Assembly (NCBI RefSeq): GCF_021390545.1
Contig: NZ_JAJUWR010000041.1
Location: forward strand, 1-42,251
DNA length: 42,251 nt
Direction: 5' to 3'
DNA from: Algoriphagus sp. AGSA1
Lineage (GTDB): Bacteria > Bacteroidota > Bacteroidia > Cytophagales > Cyclobacteriaceae
Shown piece by piece: positions 32,634 to 40,521 of this stretch (within the stretch, counting starts at the first letter, position 1; every line of letters begins with the position of its first letter). The notes below the pieces were generated by a model. The model saw only the letters and a list, made by a program, of their open reading frames with translations, was not told where the DNA came from and ran no database searches. Both the position numbers and the translations under genes were made by a program.

Positions 32634-33323
32634 ATGAAGTTAAAAATCAAAATTTTATCTATGATATTTCCATTGGCAATCGGGTTGACGGTTTTGCCAA
32701 CCCAGACCACTTCTGCCGTTCCTATCACCTTGATTATGGAAGTCGTAAAAGCCGCTGTGAAAAAGGCAATTCAGGCAATTGACCTGAAAGTGCAACGCTT
32801 GCAAAACCAGACAATTTGGCTTCAGAATGCCCAGAAAGTTCTTGAAAATAAGCTCAGCAAACTTAAGCTTCAGGAGATTTATGACTGGAGTGATAAGCAG
32901 CGGGAACAGTATGAGGGATTATTCCAGGAACTATGGAAAGTCAAGAGCCTGATTTCCCAAATCAACAGGGTAAAGGAAATCGCTGACATGCAAAAACAGC
33001 TTGTAAAGGAATACCAACAAGCTTGGAGCCTGGCAAATAGCTCTTCGGTTTTGCGGTCAGAAGAGAAAGAGCTTATTGGAAAAGTGTACCAACGCATATT
33101 GAACGCCTCTTTGGAACACCTTAACCACCTCATGGGTATCATGACCTCATTTACCTCCCAGATGAATGATGCGGACAGGCTTGCCACCATCCATCTTACT
33201 GAGGATAACATCCGGAAAAACCTGGAGGAGCTGAGAAGGGTGAACGCACAGAATTATAAAATCATGCATTCCCGAACTATGAAGTCTATGAACATCATAA
33301 AGGAAAATTATGGGGTGGATTGA
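32634..33323 (+). CDS. TraI-like exported helical protein of the transfer operon
   Basis: 229 residues with a signal peptide ending near TTSA (MKLKIKILSMIFPLAIGLTV). The mature part is almost all helix with coiled-coil character: AVKKAIQAIDLKVQRLQNQT, WLQNAQKVLENKLSKLKLQE, then LISQINRVKEIADMQKQLVK. It resembles the conjugal transfer proteins placed after TraG, with a TraI/VirB5-like role as channel or pilus-tip component. It starts 12 bases after traG and overlaps the next gene by 14 bases. Confidence 0.75.
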   Translation: MKLKIKILSMIFPLAIGLTVLPTQTTSAVPITLIMEVVKAAVKKAIQAIDLKVQRLQNQTIWLQNAQKVLENKLSKLKLQEIYDWSDKQREQYEGLFQELWKVKSLISQINRVKEIADMQKQLVKEYQQAWSLANSSSVLRSEEKELIGKVYQRILNASLEHLNHLMGIMTSFTSQMNDADRLATIHLTEDNIRKNLEELRRVNAQNYKIMHSRTMKSMNIIKENYGVD

Positions 33324-33972
33324 CTATATCTTCATGCGGGTATCCTGCACGGCCATTCTGCTGATGCTTTTAGGTACAATGACGGAAGGGCAGACGCTGC
33401 AGGAATGGACTAAGCAGAAGCAACTACAGACTGCCTATAAAGTCAACCAGATTGTAGCTCTTAAAGGTTATCTGGAAGTGGCTAAAAAAGGATATGAGAT
33501 CGCCAGGGTAGGATGGAATCTGGTCGACTTGGCACAAGATGGAGAGTTTACCTTGCACCGGGATTATTTTGCCTCCCTTACCAAGGTTCATCCGGTGGTG
33601 GCTAATGACCCTACTGGGAAGCATATAGTTTGGATCTACGGTCAGATTCAAAAGGAGGTGGATTGGATGGGGACTTATCTGAAGAGTAACGGGAAATGGG
33701 GGACATCGGATACCTCACACATACTTGGATTCAACCAAACCTGTCTAACAGAATCTGGGTATATGGTCCGCGAACTGGATGACTTGCTTACTTCCCTTAC
33801 TTATGATATGGAAGACGGCGAGAGAATGGAGTTGATAGCAAAGTTGGACAAGGAAATTACCAGACTCTACTCTGCTCTTAAACTATACAATGGGCAGATC
33901 CGACAGCTTAATCTACACAGGAGCAAAGATGATCTCGAAAGGAATCAAATCAAAGCGCTATATAATGATTAG
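33310..33972 (+). CDS. Exported helical transfer-operon protein, paralogue of the next gene
   Basis: 220 residues if started at 33310; an ATG at 33334 (MRVSCTAILLMLLGTMTEGQ) gives a cleaner signal peptide. The mature protein contains GYEIARVGWNLVDLAQDGEF and TLHRDYFASLTKVHPVV. The next gene has GYVILNNGYNSVKDITEGNF and KLHEAFLNGLLSVSPEV at the same spot, so the two are tandem paralogues. It is 14 bases into the preceding gene and itself runs 8 bases into the next. The role is unknown; a periplasmic channel component is likely. Confidence 0.7.
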   Translation: MGWIDYIFMRVSCTAILLMLLGTMTEGQTLQEWTKQKQLQTAYKVNQIVALKGYLEVAKKGYEIARVGWNLVDLAQDGEFTLHRDYFASLTKVHPVVANDPTGKHIVWIYGQIQKEVDWMGTYLKSNGKWGTSDTSHILGFNQTCLTESGYMVRELDDLLTSLTYDMEDGERMELIAKLDKEITRLYSALKLYNGQIRQLNLHRSKDDLERNQIKALYND

Positions 33973-34612
33973 ACACTATAGACAATTCATATTGACTGGG
34001 TTAACCTTGGTATGTCTGATGTGCCCCTTAAGCGGGAAATCCCAGGCACACGAAGCGACACAACTTATATTGAATTACGAAAAACTGACCCAAATGAAGA
34101 AAATTTTACAGAACATGTATGAGGGATATGTGATTCTGAACAATGGGTACAATAGCGTAAAGGATATAACCGAGGGCAATTTCAAGCTTCATGAGGCATT
34201 TTTAAACGGATTGTTAAGTGTGAGTCCTGAGGTGAGGAAATATTATCGGGTTGCTGAAATTATCCGGGTCCAACAGTGGATTATAAATGAATATCAATCC
34301 ACTTATAAAGAGGTGAAAAAAGATATTGTCTTCACTCCAGCTGAACTGGCTTATTTGGGGGATGTCTATGCCGGACTTTTTAAAACATCCCTACAAAATC
34401 TGGATGAACTGGCAATGATCCTTACTGCGGGAGAATTACGCATGTCGGATTTTGAACGGCTGGAGGCGATAGACCGCCTTCACCTTGAGATGTCAGGTGT
34501 CCTTGTTAGTGTTCGGGAATTTAACAGTGAAATCTCTGCTGTTTATAATCGGAGGGTACGGATGAAGAAAGAACAGGAGACCATAGGGACATTAGTCGGG
34601 ATAAATCCCTGA
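33965..34612 (+). CDS. Exported TerB-like-annotated transfer-operon protein
   Basis: 215 residues from the ATG at 33965, which opens the signal peptide MIRHYRQFILTGLTLVCLMC; the frame is open from 33890 but that would cut deep into the preceding gene. It overlaps the preceding stop by 8 bases. The helical mature part shares the G.N.V.D...G.F.LH motif with its upstream paralogue. Relatives in Bacteroidota transfer operons are often labelled TerB-like tellurite resistance, but I see no acidic TerB metal site and would not assign that function. It precedes traJ after a 76-base gap, the largest in this part of the operon. Confidence 0.7.
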   Translation: MIRHYRQFILTGLTLVCLMCPLSGKSQAHEATQLILNYEKLTQMKKILQNMYEGYVILNNGYNSVKDITEGNFKLHEAFLNGLLSVSPEVRKYYRVAEIIRVQQWIINEYQSTYKEVKKDIVFTPAELAYLGDVYAGLFKTSLQNLDELAMILTAGELRMSDFERLEAIDRLHLEMSGVLVSVREFNSEISAVYNRRVRMKKEQETIGTLVGINP

Positions 34613-34688
34613 ATTATGTTCTCTAAAATTGGGAGATGCCCTGAGGTTGTTATTAGGTATTTAAGTATTAGACCATACATAATCTTCT

Positions 34689-35675
34689 ATGCATAATCGA
34701 GTATTTATTATGGTTATCAGTTTGTTGTTGTTGGATTTGACTTCAGTTCAAGCCCAGACGGTTTCAGGAAGTGTTGATGGCTTGCACCAGGTGTTGGCCA
34801 GACTATATGATGAAATGATTCCATTGGCAAGCAATCTAATCACGGTAGCACGTGCCTTGGCCGGGTTTGCGGCCATCTGGTACATTGGATACAGGGTTTG
34901 GGGGCATATAGCCAGAGCGGAACCCATCGATATGTATCCTCTGCTCCGCCCTTTTGCAATAGGCATTGCCATCATGTTGTTTCCCCAGGTGTTGGCCGTG
35001 ATCAACGGAGCCATGTCCCCTATAGTCAGGGCAACCTCTGAAATGGTGGAGGGAAGCAATATCGCCATTTCCAGACACCTTGAAGAAATGGAAACGGAGG
35101 AACCGGAACCTTACCTGAATTACCTGAATGAAAGTGGGGCCCAACACCATCCGGAAAACATTAAAGAGGTGGGTATCTGGGAGAGGATGACCAACGAGCT
35201 TTTTGTGTCCAACCTCAAAGCGGTAATGAATAAAATGATCTCATTGCTTCTTCAGGTTTTATTTTTTGCGGCGGCGCTTTGTATCAATACCATCCGGACA
35301 TTTCAGTTGGTTGTGCTTTCAATCTTAGGCCCGCTTGTTTTTGGTCTGTCTGTCTTTGATGGATTTCAGCATACGCTGGCCGCCTGGTTTGCGAGATATA
35401 TCAATGTTTCTATGTGGCTTCCGGTAGCAAATATCTTTGGTGCTATCATCGCTAAAATCCAGCTTAACATGCTTGTGCTGGATGGGGATTTTGTCTCCTC
35501 TATAGGATACCTGGTTTTTATGGTGATTGCCATTATCGGTTATCTCACAGTGCCTAATGTAGCCTCATTTATAGTACAGCCGGGCGGGAGGGACAGCCTT
35601 TTGAATAAAACCAGCAGTGCAGCCATTTCAGGCGGGGCTGCAGGAGCTCATGCAGTTAAATACCTGATAAAATAA
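34689..35675 (+). CDS. traJ: TraJ-type conjugal transfer membrane protein (VirB6-like)
   Basis: 328 residues, polytopic. It opens MHNRVFIMVISLLLLDLTSV with a signal-like start. Helices include TVARALAGFAAIWYIGYRVW and PFAIGIAIMLFPQVLAVING. The later half has VVLSILGPLVFGLSVFDGFQ-type text, then WFARYINVSMWLPVANIFGA, a signature of TraJ proteins. VirB6-like proteins form the inner-membrane pore for DNA. It is 7 bases from traK. Confidence 0.9.
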   Translation: MHNRVFIMVISLLLLDLTSVQAQTVSGSVDGLHQVLARLYDEMIPLASNLITVARALAGFAAIWYIGYRVWGHIARAEPIDMYPLLRPFAIGIAIMLFPQVLAVINGAMSPIVRATSEMVEGSNIAISRHLEEMETEEPEPYLNYLNESGAQHHPENIKEVGIWERMTNELFVSNLKAVMNKMISLLLQVLFFAAALCINTIRTFQLVVLSILGPLVFGLSVFDGFQHTLAAWFARYINVSMWLPVANIFGAIIAKIQLNMLVLDGDFVSSIGYLVFMVIAIIGYLTVPNVASFIVQPGGRDSLLNKTSSAAISGGAAGAHAVKYLIK

Positions 35676-35681
35676 AATCTG

Positions 35682-36299
35682 ATGTTCGAGAATCTAAAAA
35701 ATATTGATACCGCTTTTCACCATGTGAAATACCTCTCCTTTGCCGCCGTATTGGGATCATTGAGCTTTGCGGCTTTTTTCGGAATTAAAGCCTTTCATAT
35801 TACACAGGAGGCACAGGAAAGAATATATATACTCGCTGAAGGCAAAGTCTTGGAGGCTTTTTCGGAAACAAAAAAGGAAAATATACCCGTGGAGACCCGG
35901 GATCATGTAAAGATGTTCCATCACTATTTCTTTACGCTGAGTCCAGATGAACACTTTATCAGGGAACAGGTTGCAAAGAGTCTGTATCTAGCTGATGCCT
36001 CTGCGAAAAAAGTCTATGATAATCTACGTGAAAAAGGGTATTACAACGAATTGGTTTCCGCAAATATCAACCAGACCTTGATGATGGACAGTATTCAGGT
36101 TTTTCTGGATACCTACCCCTTTACCTTCCAATACTACGGAACCCAGAAGATAATACGTCCTACCTCAGTAGTGACCAGACAACTTATTACGAACGGCAGA
36201 CTCAGGCACATAGACCGTACAGACCAAAACCCACATGGGTTTTTGATTGAGAATTGGGAAACGATATCAAACAAGGATATCGAAGTTGCCAAAAGATGA
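35682..36299 (+). CDS. traK: TraK-type conjugal transfer protein (VirB8-like)
   Basis: 205 residues: a short cytoplasmic start (MFENLKNIDTAFHHVK), one membrane helix at about 17-37, then a periplasmic domain with YILAEGKVLEAF, HVKMFHHYFFTLSPDEHFI and an NTF2-like C-terminal part (YPFTFQYYGTQKIIRPTSVV; QNPHGFLIENWE). These are hallmarks of TraK. VirB8-like proteins nucleate the channel. Its stop overlaps the traL start as ATGA. Confidence 0.9.
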   Translation: MFENLKNIDTAFHHVKYLSFAAVLGSLSFAAFFGIKAFHITQEAQERIYILAEGKVLEAFSETKKENIPVETRDHVKMFHHYFFTLSPDEHFIREQVAKSLYLADASAKKVYDNLREKGYYNELVSANINQTLMMDSIQVFLDTYPFTFQYYGTQKIIRPTSVVTRQLITNGRLRHIDRTDQNPHGFLIENWETISNKDIEVAKR

Positions 36300-36589
36300 G
36301 GATAATGGGTGTTCATATTCATTTCCGCACTCCTGTTTGGCAGAAGGCGTCCTCTTGGATGGACAGCTTCTCGGTAAAGTTTAACCGCCTACCTGTAAAG
36401 GACAAGAAGCAAGTGGTAGTGCTCTTTGTGCTTCTTTCCACTATGATTTACTGTGGTTTGCTGCATTGGGAAACCAATAGTGTTGTATCATTTTCTAGTA
36501 TACCCCCTGATTTAGAGTTTCCTTTAATTTATTATGATTCAATAAATTATATACCACTAAATGAACTACTTGATGAATCCTTTGAATGA
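36296..36589 (+). CDS. traL: TraL-type small transfer protein
   Basis: 97 residues from the ATG at 36296 (ATGA overlap with traK); 36254 would enter traK deeper. A basic N-terminal half (FNRLPVKDKKQVVVLFVLLS) runs into one membrane helix at about 38-55, and a short periplasmic tail follows. Size, single helix and position between traK and traM fit TraL of Bacteroidetes elements. Sequence conservation in TraL is low, so the symbol rests mainly on position. Confidence 0.65.
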   Translation: MRIMGVHIHFRTPVWQKASSWMDSFSVKFNRLPVKDKKQVVVLFVLLSTMIYCGLLHWETNSVVSFSSIPPDLEFPLIYYDSINYIPLNELLDESFE

Positions 36590-37817
36590 AAAACAAAAAA
36601 GAGAACGCAAATTTCTACTGGTGCTTCCATTACTCACCCTACCATTTCTATGTTTGGCATTTTGGGCTTTGGGAGGAGGAAAGGGTTCTTCACCTATAGA
36701 ATATGGATTGCAAAAAGGACTGAACCTATCCCTACCGGAAGCAAGGATAGAAGCTGTTGAATTGGATAAGCTGGAATCTTACGAGCAGGCGGAAAGAAAA
36801 GCGTTAAAGCTAAAGGAACAGCGTAGAATGGATCCTTTTGCCGAATTTCAGACTAGTGAAAAATCTGGTTCTGAAGACTTGTTTTTATCTACAGTTAAGG
36901 TTGAGAATAGTTCTTTGGAAGAAGCAGAGAATTCAGTGAGAGATAAACTCTCTGATCTGGAAAAACTCATTACCGATTCCGAACCTGCTCACTATTTTCC
37001 TACTAATAAAGCACAGGCGATTGATCCGGTGGCCACTGATCCAACTGATGATCCTGATTTGGAAAGGTTAGAGGCTATGATGGCTTCAGTTATAAATCCT
37101 GAAATGGAAGATCCAGAATTGAAACAGATTGATGCAATGCTGGAAAAGTTGCTTGATGTACAGCATCCGCAGCGTGTTCAGGAACGAATGAATGAAATAA
37201 GGGCGGTTCGAGATCCCAGAATTTTTGAGGTTAGTACAGTTCCCTTTGAGCTGGAAAATGGGGGCAAGACCACTGGATCCCCTGGTTCCTTACATAGGGT
37301 AAACAATGGGTTTTATACACTCGAAGAAGACAGGACTACGGCTTTTTCGGAAATCATGCCTGCAATTTCCGCCAAAATCACCATTGATCAGGAGGTTGTA
37401 GATGGGGCTTCCATTGACTTGGAGCTAGCCCAGCCAATCTATATTAAAGGACAGCAGCTTCCAATAGGAACTGCGCTTACAGGAATCTGCTCTTTAGATG
37501 GTGAACGGCTCAACATCCAGGTTAAGTCTATCCGTAAAGGAAATCTTATTATTCCTGTTAATCTGGAGGCAATCGATCTGGATGCACTTCCTGGTATCAG
37601 AATACCCAATGCGATCACACGGGAAGCTGTCAAGAAGGGTGCAGGTAATGGAATCCAGTCAATGAATATGATGAACATGTCAAATTCTTGGGAAGCTCAG
37701 GCTTCCATGGCAGGTATGGAAGCTGTAAAAGGAATATTCTCCAAGAAGGCTAAGCTTATCAAAGTAAAGGTTAAGGCGGGGCACCCGCTCCTTTTGGCCG
37801 ACAGAACCAATCATTAA
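36573..37817 (+). CDS. traM: TraM-type conjugal transfer protein (VirB10-like)
   Basis: 414 residues from the ATG at 36573 (MNPLNEKQKRERKFLLVLPL); a start four codons earlier at 36561 is also possible. One membrane helix at about 14-34 is followed by PFLCLAFWALGGGKGSS, typical of TraM. The middle is a long charged linker (LDKLESYEQAERKALKLKEQ). The C-terminal domain has AKITIDQEVVDGASIDLEL, then IYIKGQQLPIGTALTGIC, the VirB10-like beta domain. It overlaps the end of traL. It spans the envelope and links TraK to TraN. Confidence 0.9.
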   Translation: MNPLNEKQKRERKFLLVLPLLTLPFLCLAFWALGGGKGSSPIEYGLQKGLNLSLPEARIEAVELDKLESYEQAERKALKLKEQRRMDPFAEFQTSEKSGSEDLFLSTVKVENSSLEEAENSVRDKLSDLEKLITDSEPAHYFPTNKAQAIDPVATDPTDDPDLERLEAMMASVINPEMEDPELKQIDAMLEKLLDVQHPQRVQERMNEIRAVRDPRIFEVSTVPFELENGGKTTGSPGSLHRVNNGFYTLEEDRTTAFSEIMPAISAKITIDQEVVDGASIDLELAQPIYIKGQQLPIGTALTGICSLDGERLNIQVKSIRKGNLIIPVNLEAIDLDALPGIRIPNAITREAVKKGAGNGIQSMNMMNMSNSWEAQASMAGMEAVKGIFSKKAKLIKVKVKAGHPLLLADRTNH

Positions 37818-37839
37818 TTACTTAATAACCATATAAACC

Positions 37840-38679
37840 ATGAAAATATATATTCTCTTGATGGCGTTCGCGTTTTCGAATTTCTGCTATGCCCAACATG
37901 TCAGTGAGACAAATGTGGAAACGTACCCACTTCACATTGGATGGGATATGACCACAGTTCTTGTTTTCCCCGATGAAGTGAGCAGCGCTGATTTTGGGAG
38001 TCCGGCGGTATTGGCACAAAAAGACAAATCCTCACCCAATGTGCTTAAACTGAAGGCAGGCCAAAGAAACTTTATGACTACAAGCATGTACGTGATTACC
38101 AAGCGGGGAAAATTATATCCGTTTTCTGTCAGCTATACTGAATATCCCGATGTACGACCAATCGATATAGGTAAACAGGAAAATATAAACTATGCTGAAG
38201 TTCGACTGGATGGCATTGAAATGATGCCATCTGCAATGCATTCACTATTGGAAAGCCTGCTCTCATCCAGTGTTTCTGTAGAAAGATGGGGCACTAAACA
38301 AGGTAAAATACGCATTGGGTTGGGTGCTATAGTAGAGAAAGAAGGGCTGTTGTTTTTACAGTTTGCAGTAGAGAACAGAAGTGGGATAAATTATCAGCCT
38401 GCTAAATTGGAGTACACCGTACAAGATAAAAATACTGCAAAAAGGACTGCAAAAAGAGAAATAGTAATGAAGCCTGTTGCTTTCTCCGGATTTAAGAATG
38501 TTGCTGGAAATTCCATTTCCTATGCAGTAGCTGCTTTTCCAAGATTTACAATATCGGATACGAAAGAATTTACAATAAGGGTTTTTGAACAGAACGGAGA
38601 CAGGAACCCTGTATTTTCTGTCTCAGGCAGAAATTTGCTGAAAGCAGGAACTCTTGATGATTTTCACTTAAACCAATAA
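37840..38679 (+). CDS. traN: TraN-type conjugal transfer protein (DUF4138, VirB9-like)
   Basis: 279 residues with signal peptide MKIYILLMAFAFSNFCYAQ. The start of the mature part (YPLHIGWDMTTVLVFPDEVS; LKLKAGQRNFMTTSMYVITK) and the YPFSVSYTEYPDVRPIDI segment are DUF4138 features. It probably lines the outer-membrane part of the channel with TraM. It lies 22 bases after traM and 4 bases before the next gene. The usual next genes traO, traP and traQ are not found. Confidence 0.9.
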   Translation: MKIYILLMAFAFSNFCYAQHVSETNVETYPLHIGWDMTTVLVFPDEVSSADFGSPAVLAQKDKSSPNVLKLKAGQRNFMTTSMYVITKRGKLYPFSVSYTEYPDVRPIDIGKQENINYAEVRLDGIEMMPSAMHSLLESLLSSSVSVERWGTKQGKIRIGLGAIVEKEGLLFLQFAVENRSGINYQPAKLEYTVQDKNTAKRTAKREIVMKPVAFSGFKNVAGNSISYAVAAFPRFTISDTKEFTIRVFEQNGDRNPVFSVSGRNLLKAGTLDDFHLNQ

Positions 38680-38683
38680 TACC

Positions 38684-39412
38684 ATGACATTAAAAGATAA
38701 TATACAGGAATTACAGGATAGGATGAAGTATTCAGGATTTGGGGAATCCGGGAATTCGGAGCTCGAAAAACAGATGAAAGCTGGTAAAACAGATATTGAA
38801 ATTAACCTGCTAAAGGATTTGGGCGATAAAAAACTGGAATATGGGCTTCACTTCAGAAAGTCAGACGAAGGTAAGTACTATTACAATGGTTTTGATGCAA
38901 GACTTAGTACATCGGATGGTAAAGAGCTGTCCCAGCGGTTTTTCCAAAATCAAGGGATCACGGCTAAGGAAGCTTTAAATTTACTGGAAGGGAGAGCGGT
39001 ATATAAAAGCCTTTTCAACAAAGAAGGGGAGCGATACAATGCCTGGATGCAACTTGATATGTCATTCATGGATGAGAAAGGTCAACATAAATTAAACCAG
39101 TACCATCAGCAATATGGTTTTGATTTGGAGAAATCTGTTGATAAGCTACAGGTTAAGGGTGTTGAGGCAACAGAACAGCTTGACCTTTTGTATTATAGCC
39201 TAAAGAAGGGCAACAGGCATCAGGTAGAAATTGAGGGGAATGAGGGAAAGTTTCAGCTGGAGGCAAATCCAAAATATAAGACGCTGAATGTTTATAATGA
39301 GCAGGGGAAACGTGTGAAGCTTGGTGATTTAAGTGTAGCTCAAAGGGAGGTGAAAATGGAAGTAAAAAAGAAAGAGCAGGTTAAAAGCAAATCAAGAGGA
39401 GCTAAGGTTTGA
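38684..39412 (+). CDS. Conserved mobile-element protein of unknown function
   Basis: 242 residues, cytoplasmic, starting MTLKDNIQELQDRMKYSGFG. The middle has NLLEGRAVYKSLFNKEGERY and NAWMQLDMSFMDEKGQHKLN, followed by YGFDLEKSVDKL and YYSLKKGNRHQVEIEG. This pattern recurs in proteins carried by Bacteroidota plasmids and conjugative elements (also as a tail of larger DUF3945-type proteins), with no known function. The basic C-terminus (KKKEQVKSKSRGAK) suggests nucleic-acid contact. It is the last gene of the operon, 30 bases before a terminator. Confidence 0.7.
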   Translation: MTLKDNIQELQDRMKYSGFGESGNSELEKQMKAGKTDIEINLLKDLGDKKLEYGLHFRKSDEGKYYYNGFDARLSTSDGKELSQRFFQNQGITAKEALNLLEGRAVYKSLFNKEGERYNAWMQLDMSFMDEKGQHKLNQYHQQYGFDLEKSVDKLQVKGVEATEQLDLLYYSLKKGNRHQVEIEGNEGKFQLEANPKYKTLNVYNEQGKRVKLGDLSVAQREVKMEVKKKEQVKSKSRGAKV

Positions 39413-39441
39413 CCAAGAAATTTACATTGAATTATTTATAT

Positions 39442-39465
39442 AAACCCGGCGTGATTGCCGGGTTT
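39442..39465 (+). terminator. Terminator of the transfer operon
   Basis: AAACCCGGC at 39442-39450 pairs perfectly with GCCGGGTTT at 39457-39465 around six bases. The T tail is short (TTTATTGA), but it lies 30 bases past the last gene of a 12-kb operon and marks its end. Confidence 0.8.
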
Positions 39466-39913
39466 ATTGATTTAGAACTCACAGTAATTTTATATAGCGT
39501 TTTCGTAAGTTTAATTTATAATTGTCTCATTTCAAGTGAAATAAGAGATTCGAACTACCGGTACAATGGTCAATGCCAAACTGGTTTTTGCTACAACGCT
39601 AAAGGAAGCCTCCCGCCATCTGTGAGGAAACCTTATGCCCTCTAGGCAAGATAAACGATTGACAGCTAAACTAGTTAAAATAGGTAGGGCTATGGATTTA
39701 CTAGTTTTAGACCATTTGATCTTAACTGAAGACTGATACTATTCCTTTGCAAATGAAGGGGGCTTTTAAAAGGGAGCTCCCTTATTTACTCGACCTAATA
39801 TAGTTCCGACTTTGGTCTTCGATGTGATAATTTGAAGGTTGACTACCCTAAAATCCATATGCTTTTCCGATTTTCATATTTCTATTTTTGTGGTTTAAGT
39901 GGAGCTAATTTTA
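39466..39913. other. Gap where transfer and mobilisation genes would be expected
   Basis: About 450 bases with no supported gene. A hairpin-like GGGAGCTCCC lies at 39771-39780. A plus frame through the operon terminator (39409-39645) is not credible. In related elements traO-traQ and mobilisation genes continue from here; instead the DNA passes straight to genes of the integration end on the other strand, as if a deletion joined the two. I see no IS or repeat at the joint. Confidence 0.4.
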
Positions 39914-40156
39914 TTAAATACCTTTTTTAAGTTCCCAAATCCACTGATCCAACACATGTTTCCAGTTTTTAACAGGAGCACCAGTCTTGGTTTTCCAGCC
40001 TCTCGTTTGAAAAAGATTAAAGAACTCAATGGCATCACTCTCTTGAAGATCTTGTTGGTCAAAAATAATTTTAACATGAACGAGGAGAGGAGGGACATCA
40101 ATTCCAAATCCCAAGTTTGGCTTCTGGTTTAGATCATTTCTCTTATATTCCATCAT
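39914..40156 (-). CDS. Small protein downstream of the excisionase-like gene
   Basis: 80 residues starting MMEYKRNDLNQKPNLGFGID. The C-terminal half, FFNLFQTRGWKTKTGAPVKN and WKHVLDQWIWELKKG, has the F..GW..K.G..IKNWK.....W pattern seen at the end of replication-initiator or small partner proteins in Bacteroidota elements. It starts 14 bases inside the end of the HTH gene, so the two are co-translated. An accessory role in excision or replication of the element is possible; the function is unknown. Confidence 0.6.
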   Translation of the reverse strand: MMEYKRNDLNQKPNLGFGIDVPPLLVHVKIIFDQQDLQESDAIEFFNLFQTRGWKTKTGAPVKNWKHVLDQWIWELKKGI

Positions 40157-40436
40157 CTGGAAAGCTGTTCACTCGCTTATTTTTTTCAAATAGTCTGACT
40201 ATATCCTCATGGTCGTAGTAGATCACTCCTCCAATCTTGGTGAATGGCATAGTGCCGTTTACCCTAAGGTGCTGAAGCGTTCCAGGTGAAATATCCAATA
40301 ATTTTCTCACTTCATGGGATTTAAGCCATTTCTTGGTCGGTTGCCCGTTCAGGCTTGAAAGCATTTTTTTTATATCTGCTTTCAATTCAGTACCGAACCT
40401 CTCCAAGTCATTTAATGTGATGATTTCTGCTGCCAT
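40143..40436 (-). CDS. Excisionase-like helix-turn-helix protein
   Basis: 97 residues. An HTH_17 (MerR/Xis-like) domain lies at about 37-85: WLKSHEVRKLLDISPGTLQH, LRVNGTMPFTKIGG and YYDHEDIVRLFE. The N-terminal helix has IKKMLSSLNGQPTK, as in many small HTH proteins next to Bacteroidetes integrases. It sits 85 bases downstream of the integrase on the same strand and precedes a small co-translated gene. By position it is the likely recombination directionality factor or a replication regulator. Confidence 0.85.
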   Translation of the reverse strand: MAAEIITLNDLERFGTELKADIKKMLSSLNGQPTKKWLKSHEVRKLLDISPGTLQHLRVNGTMPFTKIGGVIYYDHEDIVRLFEKNKRVNSFPDDGI

Positions 40437-40521
40437 TTACCTTTGATTTTGGTGAATAAGTCACAAAATCGTGCTAATACCCTACATAAAGTCACATCAC
40501 CACCCGAAGGTGGTGAATGGA

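Noticed and set aside
33965..34612. Tellurite-resistance (TerB) function
   Set aside because: Relatives are often labelled so, but the signal peptide, helical make-up and operon position point to a transfer-channel component.
39540..39590. T-loop-like GTTCGAAT on the minus strand, possible tRNA
   Set aside because: The flanking bases do not form a proper T stem and no acceptor or anticodon arm follows.
39409..39645. 78-residue frame after the transfer operon
   Set aside because: It passes through the operon terminator hairpin and has no recognisable content.
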